Assembly (NCBI RefSeq): GCF_902713425.1
Contig: NC_081223.1
Location: 516,001-580,000 of the forward strand
Length of the DNA: 64,000 nucleotides
Direction: 5' to 3'
Origin: Acipenser ruthenus
Taxonomy: Eukaryota; Chordata; Actinopteri; Acipenseriformes; Acipenseridae
Below the pieces are notes generated by a model that ran no database searches, had not been told where the DNA came from, and was given only the letters and a program-made list of their open reading frames with translations. Of this stretch, positions 1 through 10,785 are shown piece by piece. Both the position numbers and the translations under genes were made by a program. The stretch's first letter is position 1, and each line of letters opens with the position of its first letter.

Positions 1-1110
1 GAGGAGAGTGCGGTAAACGTCTAGGGCAGCAGGGAGTTTGGTTCTCTTCCATTTCTTTTCAGCAGATGTGATTCTTGCTGAGCGGAGCGCAGAGGAGAGC
101 CAGGGTTGGGGAGAGGAGGGGCGAGCAGGTCGGGAGGTGAGGGGACAGAGGGAGTCGAGGGAGAAGGTGAGGGAGGAGAAGAGGGTGGAGGTAGCAGAGT
201 CTACGGAGAGTTGTGAGAAGGAGTCGATAGGAGGGAGGTGAGAGAGAGCAGTGGAGGCAAGGACAGAGGGGGAGAGAGAGCGGAGGTTACGACAAGAGGT
301 GACAGTGGGGGTAGGAGGAGCAGGGAGAGAGGGGAGAGACAGAGAAAAAGAGAGGGTGAGGTCCAGCTTTGTGGGTAGGGGGGATGGAGAGAGACAGAAG
401 TCGAAGGAATGGGAGGAATCCGGCAGAGTGGCTGGGGTTGGAGAGATGGATATTGAAGTCACCTAACAGGACAGTTGGGGTAGACAGAGAGGACGGAGGA
501 GAGTAGATAGTCGAGTTCATCTAGAAAGTGAGCGAGAGGACCAGGGGGACAGTACAGTACAATTAACAGGAGTTCACAGGGAGAGGTTAGTTGGACAGCA
601 TGAAAATCAAAGGTATTAAAAGAGAGTGAGGAGAGGTCGGAGGGGACTGAAAAGAGTAAGGAGGGTGAGAGGAGAAGACCAGTCCCACCTCCCTGTCCAG
701 TGAGACACGGAGTATGGGACAGGACGTAGAGAGAGGACAGGGCAGCAGGAATTACAGAGTTATCAGGGGACAGCCAGGTTTCAGTGAGAGCAAGGAAATC
801 GAGAGAGAGAGGTGGGAGGCAAAGGCAGAGATGAAATCAGCTTTGTTAGCAGAAGAGTGACAGTTCCAGAGTGCACCAGAGAGTGTGCGGGAGGAGGGGA
901 GAGGCAGAGGGATGAGGTTAGAGGGGTTGGAGGAGCAGTGGCGGAGAGAGGGCAGAGGACGAGGACGAGAGGACAGAACAGGGATGTGAGAGACAGTCAT
1001 AGCAGGACAGGCAAAACAAATAGGCACAGTGGGAGCGGTGGGGTGGAGGGTACAGACCTGACTAGTAGATGGCTTCTTCCAGAGCGCTGTTAGGTTCGGA
1101 TCTATTCGAA
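1..1110 (-). mobile_element. L2-clade LINE, 5' part with endonuclease domain
   Basis: On the minus strand two ORF pieces (about 1027-752 and 520-287) match the apurinic endonuclease of fish L2/Maui-type LINEs. The first has the start LWNCHSSANKADFISAF, followed by a region corresponding to the usual LTETW motif. The second has the motif VLLGDFNIHLSNPS and a following PTHKAG, the conserved GDFN catalytic block. The pieces are in different frames, so the copy is decayed. The reverse transcriptase would lie to the left, outside the window. The plus strand is purine-rich here, which produces shadow reading frames. Clade assignment is from motif memory; an alignment would settle L2 versus Rex1. 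Confidence 0.75.
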
Positions 1111-1253
1111 CAGCGTCTCGAGGCAGGCCTCCCCTCGCTGCATTCCCACAGCTAGACCCCCACAGCTAGACTCCCACAGCTAGACTCCCAGCTCTTTTGT
1201 TGAGGCTCTTCTGTTTGCTGGCACTTCTTGCTGGCGTGGAAATAGGCTGCCTA

Positions 1254-1277
1254 ATATATATATATATATATATATAT
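1254..1277. repeat. (TA)n microsatellite
   Basis: A short perfect TA run immediately left of an LTR-like repeat. It may be the insertion target or have grown afterwards. Confidence 0.9.
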
Positions 1278-1817
1278 TGTAAAAAGGACTCACCCACTTG
1301 GGTTCGTTGCCCCTTTAAGAATCTGACCCAGCACACAGAAATTGGATTTTCAGCGCTGACGCGCAATTTTTTTAATAACACACAATAAACAAAATACAAA
1401 ATAAACACCTAGCTCTTTCTGAGCACTAACTACACACGCAGGAACCTAACTACCACAGGACGGCTAAGCCGTTTCCCTGTCCCAAAACTTAACCACACAG
1501 GTTTGCACTATACCTTTTACCTCGGGACTGCCAGGAAGCAGAGCACTCCTTTCTGCCTCCTTCTCCTTAGCAGCCCCGAGCAGACTGCCTGATCTCCTTT
1601 TAAACCCCGCACCTGGGCCTAATTTCCAATAACGCCCAGGTGCGGATGATAATTAATAATAAAACAATTAAACAATTAAACTAAACAATAATACAATTAA
1701 GAAATCAATTAGAAAATCAAATGAAACAATAAAGCAACACAAATCAAAACTGTGCATTTCTCTCGCAGGGAGGTTTTAACCCCCTCCCTGCTGTCTCTCA
1801 CAACCCTCTATCTTACA
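1278..1817 (-). mobile_element. Possible solo LTR (fossil)
   Basis: About 540 bp bounded by TGTAA and TTACA, the short inverted ends typical of LTRs. Read on the minus strand it has a TTTAAAAGG promoter-like box followed by a T-rich stretch with polyadenylation-like signals, the usual order in an LTR. No internal coding sequence is attached, so if the call is right it is a solo LTR. The flanks are TA-rich, so a target duplication cannot be judged. The superfamily is not recognisable by eye. Confidence 0.35.
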
Positions 1818-2247
1818 ATATATATACACTACCGGTCAAATGTTTTAGAACACCCCCATTTTTCCAGTTTTTATTGAAATTTAAGCAGTTCAAGTCCAGT
1901 GAATAACCTGAAATGGTACAAAGGTAAGCGGTAAACTGCCAGAGGTTAAAAAAAAAAGTTTAGGTTACCAAAAACTGAAAAATAATGTACATTTCAGAGT
2001 TATACAAAAAGGCCTTTTTCAGGGAACAAGTAATGGGTTAACAACTTACAGCTGTTCTGCAGCAATGGAAGTAAATTAAGCCTTGAACGTTGATGCTAAC
2101 AATTCCTACAGGTGTCCCAACTTTTGTTGATTACTTACAAACCCTCTGTCTGTATAAAAGCAGTGTTGGAACAGACTGTGTTACTACACCCTCTTAAGCA
2201 TTATTTGGACAGTATTGTACTGCAGGAAGTAGTATACTGCTCTCATA

Positions 2248-2568
2248 ATGGCGAGAAAAAGGCAATTAACAAAGGAAGACAGACAGACCATTATAACCCT
2301 TAAAATTGTAGGTCTTTCCTTTAGAGAAATTGCAAAGAAAGCCAAGGTGTCAGTGAGTACAGTTTCCTACACCATCAAAAGGCACTTGGAAACTGGAGGA
2401 AACTCTGACAGGAAGAGGTCTGGCAGACCCAAAGCCACAACAGAATCAGAAGACAAGTTTCTGAGAGTCAACAGCTTGCGTGATAGGCGGCTCACAGGAC
2501 AACAGCTTCAAGCACAGCTTGATAGGTCGAGTGGCAGTAAGAAAGCCATTGCTAAGATGGCAAAATAA
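2248..2568 (+). pseudogene. Tc1 transposase, N-terminal DNA-binding part
   Basis: 106 codons from ATG. Residues 1-60 look like the first helix-turn-helix (REIAKKAKVSVSTVSYTI), then the GRPK-type hook and part of the second helix-turn-helix (LTGQQLQAQL). The frame ends at 2566-2568, where the intact protein would continue towards a KKRLAWA motif; that motif is present just downstream in another frame. Part of the linker is missing, so this is a deletion plus frameshift. Confidence 0.85.
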
Positions 2569-2615
2569 GAAAAAGAGGCTTGCCTGGGCCATGAAGCACC
2601 GCCAGTGGACTACTG

Positions 2616-2881
2616 GGCAGCAGTGTGGAGTAGTGGTTAGGGCTCTGGACTCTTGACCGGAGGGTTGTGGGTTCAATCCCCAGTGGGGGACACTGCTGTT
2701 GTACCCTTGAGCAAGGTACTTTACCTAGATTGCTCCAGTAAAAACCCAACTGTATAAATGGGTAATTGTATGTAAAATAATGTGATATCTGTATAATGTG
2801 AAATAATGTATAATGTGATATCTTGTAACAATTGTAAGTCGCCCTGGGTAAGGGCGTCTGCTAAGAAATAAATAATAATAA
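2616..2881 (+). mobile_element. tRNA-derived V-SINE-like SINE with L2 tail
   Basis: It has a tRNA-like head (GTAGTGGTTAGGGCTCTGGA and GGTTCAATCCC, which are A- and B-box-like). Next comes a V-domain-like stretch (TGTTGTACCCTTGAGCAAGG) and a tail with the fish L2 3' end (GTAAGTCGCCCTGG...GCGTCTGCTAA) and an AAT repeat. It is inserted in the Tc1 transposase; a 5-bp TACTG flanks it at 2611-2615 and 2882-2886. The shared tail implies mobilisation by an L2 LINE. Confidence 0.85.
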
Positions 2882-2981
2882 TACTGAAGACTGGAAGAAG
2901 GTCTTATGGACCGATGAATCAAAATTTGAAATCTTTGGTTCATCACGCAGGGTTTTTGTACGCCGTCGAGTAGGCGAAAGG

Positions 2982-3498
2982 ATGGTTCCGCGGTGTGTGA
3001 CACCAACTGTCAAACATGGAGGAGGAAGCGTGATGATCTGGGGCTCTTGTGCTGGATCCAGAGTCGGCGACTTGCACAGAGTGAGTGGCACCCTGAACCA
3101 AAACTGCTACCACAGCATTTTGCAGCGCCATGCAATACCCTCTGGTATACGCCTAGTTGGTCAGGGGTTCATCCTACAGCAAGATAATGACCCAAAACAT
3201 ACCTCCAGGCTATATCAGAACTACCTTAGAAGAAAAGAACAAGACGGTAGGCCTCAAATCATGGAATGGCCAGCACAGTCTCCAGACTTAAACCCCATCG
3301 AGCTGGTTTGAGATGAACTGGACAGAAGGGTGAAAGCAAAGCAACCTACAAGTGCAACACATTTGTGGGAACTTCTGCAACAGTGTTGGGAAGAACTTTC
3401 CGAACAATATTTGATTTCCATTGTAGAAAGAATGCCACGAGTGTGTTCGGCTGTTATATCTGCAAAAGGTGGCTACTTTGATGAGTCAAAAATTTAGA
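2982..3498 (+). pseudogene. Tc1 transposase, catalytic C-terminal part
   Basis: It covers the GGGSVMIWG motif, the second catalytic Asp in QQDNDPKHT (codon at 3183) and the Glu in NPIE (codon at 3300). After an in-frame TGA that replaces Trp at 3309, the same frame continues with DELDRRVKAKQPTSATHLWE to a terminal stop at about 3496. The catalytic residues themselves are preserved. Confidence 0.85.
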
Positions 3499-3657
3499 TT
3501 AAATTTTGTTAAACAAAACGATTCCATGATTTCTTTGTTAATTCCAATTGCTTATTTGTTCTATGCTTTAATTTCAGAGTACATTGAGACATTAAACTGC
3601 GTAAATTTCAATAAAAACTGGAAAAAAATTGAGGTGTTCTAAAACTTTTGACCGGTA

Positions 3658-3732
<75 letters not shown>
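3658..3732. repeat. (TA)n microsatellite at Tc1 right end
   Basis: A long uninterrupted TA run directly abuts the right inverted repeat of the Tc1 element, whose target is TA. Confidence 0.95.
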
Positions 3733-3733
<1 letters not shown>

Positions 3734-4185
3734 CAACTGCGTGGCAAAAGAACCAACTAAACTGTGTGGAAACCAATCAAATAGCAAATCAACTTCTAAT
3801 CAATTTAACCACTCACCTGGTACTAATCACACACTAACTCAGCTAATTCAAACACCACCTTACAATGGAACTGAATGGAGTTAATTTATAAATTACTTGA
3901 AGCAGGAACTTACCTATCTGCCTCGGTCCCTGGTTCCTGTAGACTAAATACATGTAATTCGATTTTTGTATTGGTATTATTTGTATTGAGGCAGGGAGGC
4001 TGCAGTTGTTTCTAAGCGACAATGAATCTGGAATAACATTCTTAGGGTTCGTGTCATACGACTTTGTGTCATCAAAGCTGTTTCTGGTGACGTTCAGTGG
4101 ATTATATTTGGAATCTTTTTTCAGTATTCTGAGACGACAAATTAATAGCTCAGTTGGTTACAGTGAAAGAAACTGCTATCAGTCA

Positions 4186-4258
4186 GCCTGGCTAGCTCAG
4201 TCAGTAGAACATGAGACTCTTAATCACAGGGTCGGGGGTTCGAGCCCCACGTTGGGCG
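4186..4258 (+). tRNA. tRNA-Lys(CTT), diverged copy
   Basis: 73 nt with A box, anticodon loop CTCTTAA and a good T arm (GGTTCGAGCCCC). Compared with the intact copies at 11467 and 12680 it has several changes. One breaks a pair of the anticodon stem (TCACA instead of TCTCA), and one puts a G-U pair in the acceptor stem. Probably a pseudogene or weak gene. Confidence 0.7.
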
Positions 4259-4589
4259 TCCTTTTTAAACACAAATTGTAGATGTTTCTTCGAGGCAACT
4301 GATCAATGTCTGATTCTGTTCACATTGTATACAGGATTGCAACAAAATTAGTTATTGGTCACTGTCATATAGCAATTGTTATTGTAAAATGCGTGCATCG
4401 TTTATAGCTATAACGATATTGAAATAAATAATCTTACTTTTTTGGGTTGGCTTCAATCCATCTCTTTTTTTACAATTGTCATTACATCTTTCATGGAGCA
4501 ACAGTTGGTATGTGCGTAATAAACCCAATTGGGCCTTGATACAATAGACAACCCTAGACTGTGCTATCTCGAAACACTAGCTTTGTCAA

Positions 4590-4625
4590 GTCGAAAGGTC
4601 CCTGGTTCGATCCCGGGTTTCGGCA
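4590..4625 (+). pseudogene. tRNA-Phe remnant (internal deletion)
   Basis: The 5' acceptor-like GTCGAAA is joined directly to the variable and T-arm part GGTCCCTGGTTCGATCCCGG and the 3' acceptor TTTCGGCA. The D arm and anticodon arm are missing. The flanks match those of the Phe genes at 10928 and 43787, so this is a cassette copy that lost the middle of its tRNA. Confidence 0.75.
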
Positions 4626-4750
4626 AACAGTAAAACTGTTTTTATTTTGAACTAACAAACAGAGCATATTTTTTTCTTCAGTGTAAATGGAAGAAATAAC
4701 AACTTATCAGAATGCCATTTTCTAATGTGATTAAGAAATGCAGAACGCAC

Positions 4751-4824
4751 CGTCCCTGGGTGGGTTTGAACCACCAACCTTCCAGTTAACAGCCGAACAC
4801 GCTAACCGATTGCAACACAGAGAC
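4751..4824 (-). pseudogene. tRNA-Asn(GTT) pseudogene
   Basis: 74 nt matching tRNA-Asn, with anticodon GTT still present. The 3' side of the anticodon stem is changed (CTGGA instead of CCGAA) and the D-arm region carries further substitutions, so the fold is damaged. It is the inverted partner of the intact gene at 10719. Confidence 0.75.
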
Positions 4825-5226
4825 CAAACTGTTAAACCACCCAAGCACACGGTAGGAACTATCGTTGTTAATTCTTAAAGGTCTGTTAAGCTTAAAGGTA
4901 TCAATCATTACTTGCTGTACTTTAAATTTCTTCAAAACTAGTATTTCTATAGCTATTTTCACTATCTCATGCAAGGAAGTGTTAATATAACTTTATTACC
5001 CAACTGTGTCAATGAAGACTGGTCAACAGTAATTTCGGATTCACTTTAGTTTATTGTGCTGTATCAAATGAAACAAAAAAATGAATTGCAATACAATAAA
5101 TATCTGTTTGATCGCTATACAATCAATATGTTGTATAGTCTAAATTGTATAAATAAATGTCCGGAAACATTCAAATTCAAACACGTTAAAAAATGAAATC
5201 GTGTGGAATAGAAACAAAGAGAACTT

Positions 5227-5299
5227 TGACCTCGACGTGATTTGAACACACAACCTTCTGATCCAGGAGTCAGACGCGCTACCGTTGCACCACGAAGTC
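5227..5299 (-). pseudogene. tRNA-Trp pseudogene with 8-nt anticodon loop
   Basis: It matches tRNA-Trp along its length (D arm GGTAGCGCG, T arm region GTTGTGTGTTCAAATCACG). The anticodon region reads CTCCTGGA between the stem halves TCTGA and TCAGA. That is one base too many, and CCA is no longer in the normal loop position. Two further changes lie in the acceptor stem. Confidence 0.7.
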
Positions 5300-5802
5300 C
5301 GGGTGTAATATCAGCTTGTTATGCAATGCTAGAGTGTACAGCAAGCATGCCAAACACATGGTAATGCCGACGCTGATACTAGGAAAACACTCGGTATCAC
5401 CAGGGTCATGGGAAACAGCCGACTCAATACGTGTTCGTAGCCAGCAGGGCTATGAAGTTGTCGGAAGTGTGTTTGATTCTCAGCTTTAAAAGTAAAGAAA
5501 ACATAAAACAATGCGATTTGCTTTTATAAATTTCATTATTTGAAACGTGGGCATAAACACAGTTGTATTGGCTGGGAATCGTCTCTGATCAATTACTTGG
5601 AAAGCAGCTATGCTGACCAATATATCACCAATAGGGAAAAGCTGGCAGTACTGAGTGACACAGAAGACGGATTCTCTCAGCGCGTCTCCTCTGAATGCGC
5701 ACTGGCACAAAGGAGCTTTGCTCATCTAATGACGTGGCAGAATGCAATAATGTATTGGGTTAATTTACCAACAAAAGAAACATAAATACATGTGTATGTA
5801 TT
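5300..5802. other. Unassigned intergenic DNA
   Basis: No recognisable gene. An 81-codon open frame at 5540-5785 has no family features and no start or splice context that supports it. Confidence 0.5.
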
Positions 5803-6662
5803 TGTCACAAGTGACCATATGCCTGTGTTTATTTATTTATTTTCTGCACGTATTAATTAGTATTGTGTGAATATTTTATTTAGATCGTTTTTTTTTCTTT
5901 TCATAATTTTCTGTTTGCTTTGCACTGTTTTTTTGTGTTGATTATTATTTGTCTATTTTGTTTGGTGCACGGGTGAAACGGAGTTCGTAATTAAAGTATT
6001 TTTTGTTTTGTTTATCACAAGCACTGTGCACACGGACCTCAGGTCCCGCCCCAAACAATTGCAGGTACCTGTACACACCTGGAATTAGAAGGGCTTTGAG
6101 GTATTAAAAGGGTGAGGAACTAAGAGACTGGGAGCATGGAACGAGGAGATACCGGAATAGGAAAGAGAGAGAAGCCGAGGGAAATAAACGAAAATAAAGA
6201 GGACGAGCTTAGACAGCGAGTGGTTGGGGTATTTTTTTGTGCACGGACAGTGTCAGTTTCGTTTTGTTATTTTTTTTCGGGGACTCACTCTGGGAGGACT
6301 GCGGAACTTGGTGATTGAAGACATTTGAAAAGTGGTACTGACAAGAACCTTTGCGTTCGTGGTTTATGTCAGGATATCAGGATCTCTCCTGAGGCCTTCA
6401 GCTGAAGCGCAGCACCCTATGGAGAGGGCTGCCCAAACAGGCGTCTGGACAGGAGCCCTAGGAGGAGGTCTGGACCAGAGAGTGGATGACGTATGGTTAA
6501 GTGAACAAATACACATTAAAATGCATCTAATGCTCAAAAATAAAACAATAATTCAAATAAACAAACTGTGCAAAAAAAGGAAAACCAATCCAATTAAAAT
6601 TCAAAAATCATACGTGATAATACTGAATAAAATAATAATCAACACATTCGACACCCGTGACA
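5803..6662 (+). mobile_element. Possible solo LTR (fossil)
   Basis: About 860 bp bounded by TGTCAC and GTGACA, perfect short inverted ends of TG...CA type. It contains a TATTAAAAGG-like promoter box and later A-rich polyadenylation-like stretches. No retroviral-type coding region is attached. I see no target duplication, so the call rests on ends and composition only. Confidence 0.3.
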
Positions 6663-7175
6663 TTACCACCACTGCGATCTTGAAAATGTTTGTATGCCAC
6701 AGAATTTAAGATCTGAAACGGAATGTTTGGCATCTACAAAATGTCTAGCTAGTGGTGGATGAATATATTTTCTCCTAATTGAACTTTTATGCTCGTTCAT
6801 TAATGTGCAATTGTAACTGTCTAGTAGTTTTACCATCATATTGCAAATGGCTAGGACAAGAAATCACATAAATGACATGAATTGAAGCACAATCACTTGT
6901 AAGATACTGTACTCTTTTTTTTCGTTGTATGGCTTGTGCATTTTCTTAGTTTTAAATGTATTATCACAGGCGGTACACTTACGATTTGGAAAAAAATCCA
7001 GTAGATTTGTCCAGTACACCTAGATCTCTCGAACATCTAAACGAGTCAGCCCTTAATAAAGACCGTCCGTGTTCATTTCGGCGTTTATGACATTGTCTAT
7101 ACACAACAGCTCTTATGTAATCCTATTGGTATCGAATCGATCGCAATTAATGTGTTCCATGTTTCCAGTCAGTTT
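6663..7175. other. AT-rich intergenic DNA
   Basis: No gene, repeat family or regulatory structure recognised. Confidence 0.5.
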
Positions 7176-7702
7176 GATAGTTTTAATACTCTATTACATT
7201 CTGAATATGAATAGAGCTGAATTATTAATTGTTGATAATACTTAGAATACCAGATACATATTTAGCATTAAAAAGCAATACATGTGATTTATTTAATAGT
7301 CGTTCATTATTTTGTGTATCAGCCGCCACACAAAGCTGAGCGCAGTGCGGTATACTGTAATGATGCTGCAATCAGTCTGTCCGGACTGCACCTGAACCAT
7401 CTTAAAAACACGAAGCCCCTAATAAGCTAATTTGTAAAAGTTAGTAAAGAATTGCGCTAATATAACGAAGCTAAATGTGAACTCCTAGCTGGAGCAACGA
7501 GAGAGGGCGAGAGGGCGGGGCAGAGAAGGAGGGGGAGACGCTGCTAGGCAACCGGCTCGTGAACATTCCACTCAGCTGAGCAGAGACCGTTAGGATTTAA
7601 AAATGCGAAAGTTCCGAGCGCCGTTAGGCGCTTCGTTAAATTAACACACGGTTGCTGGCATTTGAATATAACCATATTTTAAATACTCAAATAGGACTGT
7701 AT
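7176..7702 (+). repeat. Left arm of a 21-kb-spaced inverted repeat
   Basis: It matches the complement of 28363-28815 over nearly its whole length. The match includes the CG-rich core around GCTGCTAGGCAACCGGCTCG and the GCGCCGTTAGGCGCTTCG stretch. The left arm has about 60 bp more, near 7270-7345, than the right arm. The core has a weak X-box-like GGCAAC motif. What the unit is remains unknown; it has no ORF. Confidence 0.85.
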
Positions 7703-7717
7703 TAAAAAAATATATTA

Positions 7718-7796
7718 TGTTTTTCAAAGTAATATGTTATGTGGAATATTAAAACAATCAAATTAAATAACACATGTTTGGACACAAAATATTTTT
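7718..7796 (+). repeat. 80-bp direct repeat, copy 1
   Basis: It shares AAAGTAATATGTTAT, TTGGACACAAAATAT and the sequence between them with 7972-8049, with a few substitutions. Confidence 0.8.
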
Positions 7797-7971
7797 CTTC
7801 CTCATAACGTGTTAGAAAATGTAAACAGCAGTTGGAGAATGCCGAAGTCGATCATCCTAGCATGTTAAACGAGGGCATTTCTCCTGTAAGCTGCGTCTAG
7901 TAATAGATCGTTTATACTGTTCTCAATGGTCCGCATCCCAGCCTGAGACCACGATCCAGTGGTCGACGGAG

Positions 7972-8049
7972 ATGTTTTTGAAAGTAATATGTTATTTAAA
8001 ATATTAAAACAATCAAGTTAAATAACATGTTTGGACACAAAATATCTTT
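7972..8049 (+). repeat. 80-bp direct repeat, copy 2
   Basis: Second copy of the 7718-7796 unit, about 250 bp downstream. Confidence 0.8.
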
Positions 8050-8184
8050 CAGTGACGTTAACAAGTAGTCTGTTTACAACAGAAATGCAATCTGTGTTAG
8101 GAACACTATTCTAGTCGGATTTAAAATGGAAATTAAAATGGTATTGATAGCTGACAAGAGTTTGGTATCAGCTGTTGATTTAAA

Positions 8185-8850
8185 TCAGCTTAAATTATGT
8201 AGAGCTTGTGGTGTTATGCTGCCATCTAGGAGGTTGTGATTGGAATTGAAACTATTAACTTCAAATAGCATGTATTTGGTTAATGCGATTAAAATCCTTG
8301 TTTATGTATAAAACATTTGCTTTAGAACAGTTCGTGATGATATAAGTAAGTTAACGTAGGTCTAGAAGAGGAGCCTGCAGTATTTCGATGTCACAATTCG
8401 GCGAGTTGAAGCTCTCATGTTGCAAAAGCGCAGCAGCAGGAGCAAGAAGATTGCAGTCGTGAGGCACAGACTCACATTGCCTGTTAAAGCTGCCTGGTCG
8501 CCATGGCAACTTACCACTCCCAGTAGTCACTCGATGAGGCGTTGCCGTGGTAACCATGGTCTGTGAGGCGCCGGTGTGAAAGAGTTGCAGTGCAGCGGTG
8601 ACGTCGGAACAGTCTTTCTGATGAAAACGCAGAGCAAGCTGAGAATGACGCTGCGCTTTGAACGGCGCTGTAGCTGCGCTGGAGACTGGATGGAGCAGAA
8701 AAGACTAACGTTGGTGCTCCTGCAGAAAAATACAAAAGCTGAATGATGAAAAGAATCACCTGAGCTGGTAGGAAAATAGCTGATACTGTCTTACCAGCGC
8801 TGAGCAGAGAAATGGCCTGCAGTGAAAGGAGCGAACAAGAAAAAAACAAA
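8185..8850 (+). repeat. Duplicated X-box element, copy 1
   Basis: A direct duplicate of 16540-17130, highly similar over about 600 bp. This copy has an extra ~95-bp segment near 8670-8765. It holds two RFX-type X-boxes (8497-8510 and 8541-8554). The minus-strand ORF through it is open in both copies, but the copies are nearly identical at nucleotide level, so the open frame is weak evidence of coding. It may be a CpG-rich promoter or the regulatory end of an unrecognised repeat. Confidence 0.8.
8497..8554. promoter_or_regulatory. Pair of RFX X-box motifs
   Basis: GTCGCCATGGCAAC (8497-8510) and GTTGCCGTGGTAAC (8541-8554) both fit the X-box pattern GTNRCC, 0-3 spacer bases, RGYAAC. RFX factors bind such sites as dimers, notably in promoters of cilia genes. 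No downstream cilia gene is visible. Confidence 0.6.
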
Positions 8851-9013
8851 CACAGACGAAGGGCGGAAGCAGTGCTGGGTGTATAAATAGAAAAGAAGGA
8901 GAGATTGACATGCAAGCTACCTAACGGGATTGCCCATACCGCTCTGGTCACGCCCTTTTTACCTGACCAAACAGAGTAGCGCAAGCTAATGACAGAGAGA
9001 CTGGAACTTGATT

Positions 9014-9251
9014 ATTATTTGTTTATTTAGCAGACGCCTTTATCCAAGGCGACTTACAGAGACTTACAGGTGTGTGAACAATACATCAGCTGCAGAGTCA
9101 CTTACAATTACGTCTCACCCGAAAGACAGAGCACAAGGAGGTTAAGTGACTTGCTCAGGATCACACAATGAGTCAGTGGCTGAGGTGGGATTTAAACCAG
9201 GAACCTTTTGGTTACAAGCCTGTTTCTTTAACCACTGGACCACACAGCCTC
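9014..9251 (-). mobile_element. tRNA-derived SINE with L2 tail
   Basis: On the minus strand it runs from a tRNA-like head (GTGGTCCAGTGGTTAAAG, GGTTTAAATCCC), through a middle with CTGAGCAAGTCACTTAACC, to the L2 3' tail (GTAAGTCGCCTTGG, GCGTCTGCTAAAT). Perfect 7-bp target duplications CTTGATT lie at 9007-9013 and 9252-9258. It inserted beside the Ala tRNA relic. Confidence 0.9.
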
Positions 9252-9341
9252 CTTGATTGAAACTGAACTGTTACAAAAAATTGTCACACTTTTATCTCCA
9301 TAATGCGTTGGGACTAAATACGCAGATACATTAAAACTATT

Positions 9342-9414
9342 TGGAGAATGTGGGCATCGATCCCTTTACTTCTCATATGCTAAGGGAGCACTCTAACATT
9401 TGAGCTAATTCCCC
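9342..9414 (-). pseudogene. tRNA-Ala(AGC) pseudogene
   Basis: 73 nt, with flanks identical in kind to the Ala cassettes at 14366, 17589 and 44309 (3' flank AGTTTTAATGTATCTGCG). Substitutions fall in the anticodon stem (CCCTT...ATGAG), D arm and T stem, so the fold is broken, although AGC is still present. Confidence 0.75.
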
Positions 9415-10002
9415 TTGAGTTGTGCCAGCGATTCTCATAGGCTACATCGCAGCTTGATACGAGCAATTGGACTGAAAGCTGCAGGAAGGTTCTCTGTCTC
9501 CAGTGTAGGAACTGTTAGATCCTGAAACCCTTCGGTGTCAGCAAATCCATATATCTTCCTCCAATTCAATAGACAGATCAGAGCCAGCCTCCAACCTCTC
9601 AATCATAGCACCGTACTCATGGAGAAGTTCACTGTACCTGTGTATTTGCATGATCCAGTATAAGAAGGTACAATTTTTCTGGAGTTCTTGGTTGCTCAGT
9701 TCAGTTCTTGGTTGCTTCATTCTTGGTAGCTCTGCAAAATCTGATTGGCTCTTTTCTGGTTAATTCTTGGTAGTGACTCGGGCTATGATTGGTCAAAACT
9801 ACCAAGATATTACCAAGATTGAACATCGACTTTTGTCTGGGTGGGAAGGAGAAGGTATTCGCCCATTAGTCTCTGTTATGCTACCAAGATATGCAAAAAT
9901 AAAGCATGACATTAAAAACATGCTTCCTTAAAAATCAAATTTTCAAGAATTTGACTAAAATACTTATGCTATTAGGTAATATACTCTTCCATGAATGTTG
10001 TT

Positions 10003-10255
10003 GTTATTATTTATTTATTTATTTATTTATTAGCAGACGCCCTTATCCATGGCGACTTACACTGGTAAACAAAAGTAGATTTCTAGAATCACAGTACAAG
10101 TATTAATACAATTAAGAGCAAGATAAATACAATGACTTCGGTTCTAGCAAGTACAAGTATGACAAAATACGATTCAATAACAGAGAAGATAACAGTGATA
10201 GTTACATTAGGATATAATTAAATTCAAAATTCTAAAGATTAAATTACACTTGTGA
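10003..10255 (-). mobile_element. L2 LINE 3' end, 5'-truncated
   Basis: The minus strand ends with GTAAGTCGCCATGGATAAGG, GCGTCTGCTAATAAA and a (TTTA)n tail, the canonical L2 3' terminus. The 250 bp before it resemble L2 3' UTR. No coding part is left. Confidence 0.75.
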
Positions 10256-10263
10256 CAGATTAC

Positions 10264-10297
10264 AGTCTGGCGCCTTAGAACACTCGGCCATCCTGAC
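10264..10297 (-). pseudogene. tRNA-Leu(CAA) 5' half
   Basis: GTCAGGATGGCCGAGTG followed by TTCTAAGGCGCCAGAC is the first half of tRNA-Leu(CAA), ending just before the anticodon. The rest is absent. The fuller relative is at 13867. Confidence 0.7.
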
Positions 10298-10718
10298 AAT
10301 CCCATCTGGGCTGAAATGGTGTTATTAAAACGAACATTATTATCTTTTTTTTTTTTTCTTGGCGTTTGCTATGTCCGCTCATGCTAGGCACTACGTGCTC
10401 GAGTGCTGTAGCAGCAGCCATGAAGCAAGTTAGTTTTTCAGTTGAAATAAATATCTGTTTTGTTTTTGTGTATGGGTGTTTTGAAAACATCCGTTACATA
10501 GCTACGTATTCTGAAATAAAGATGTATTCATTATTATGAATGTTGGCAGACAGGATATTGTATTTATATTTCCCACGTGTGCTTGCTTTGTACAAATCTG
10601 ATAGTTTCAACAAAGGCATTTGACTTCGGTTCATTAGCTTATACTGCTCCCTCGATCACGTTCTGCAGCATCTAGCCTTGCTAATCCCTCCCGTTTGCCT
10701 TTGTGGTTTAACAGGTTG

Positions 10719-10724
10719 GTCTCT

Positions 10725-10785
<61 letters not shown>

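Larger units (their letters stand above)
1826..3656 (+). mobile_element. Tc1-like DNA transposon, DD38E type, decayed and SINE-interrupted
   Basis: The terminal inverted repeats are clear: the left end reads inward ACTACCGGTCAAATGTTTTA and the right end is its complement, ending at TA-rich DNA. The transposase begins at 2248 with a paired helix-turn-helix and the GRPK hook (RKRSGRPK). It resumes after a SINE with the first catalytic Asp (TDESKFE, about 2913), the second Asp (QQDNDPKHT, 3183) and Glu (NPIE, 3300). Between the second Asp and the Glu I count 38 residues, the spacing of the DD38E (Intruder) group rather than the classic DD34E. The copy is dead. The segment joining the DNA-binding and catalytic parts is shortened and frame-shifted near 2565, a SINE sits at 2616, and the Trp after NPIELV is a TGA stop at about 3309. 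Confidence 0.9.
3955..4870 (+). repeat. tRNA cassette, left copy (Lys+, Phe fragment+, Asn-)
   Basis: This block has the same gene order and the same non-genic spacers as 10690-11760, but in the opposite orientation. Shared spacers include the stretch upstream of the Lys gene (GAGGCAGGGAGGCTGCAGTT) and the 120-bp spacer between Phe and Asn. All three tRNAs in this copy are damaged, while the inverted copy keeps an intact Asn and Lys. Confidence 0.85.

Noticed and set aside
8511-8984. 157-codon minus-strand open frame, and its relatives at 16874-17341 and 17061-17510
   Set aside because: Frames run through the duplicated X-box element. There is no domain, and the two copies diverge by indels outside a short block. 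Probably non-coding.
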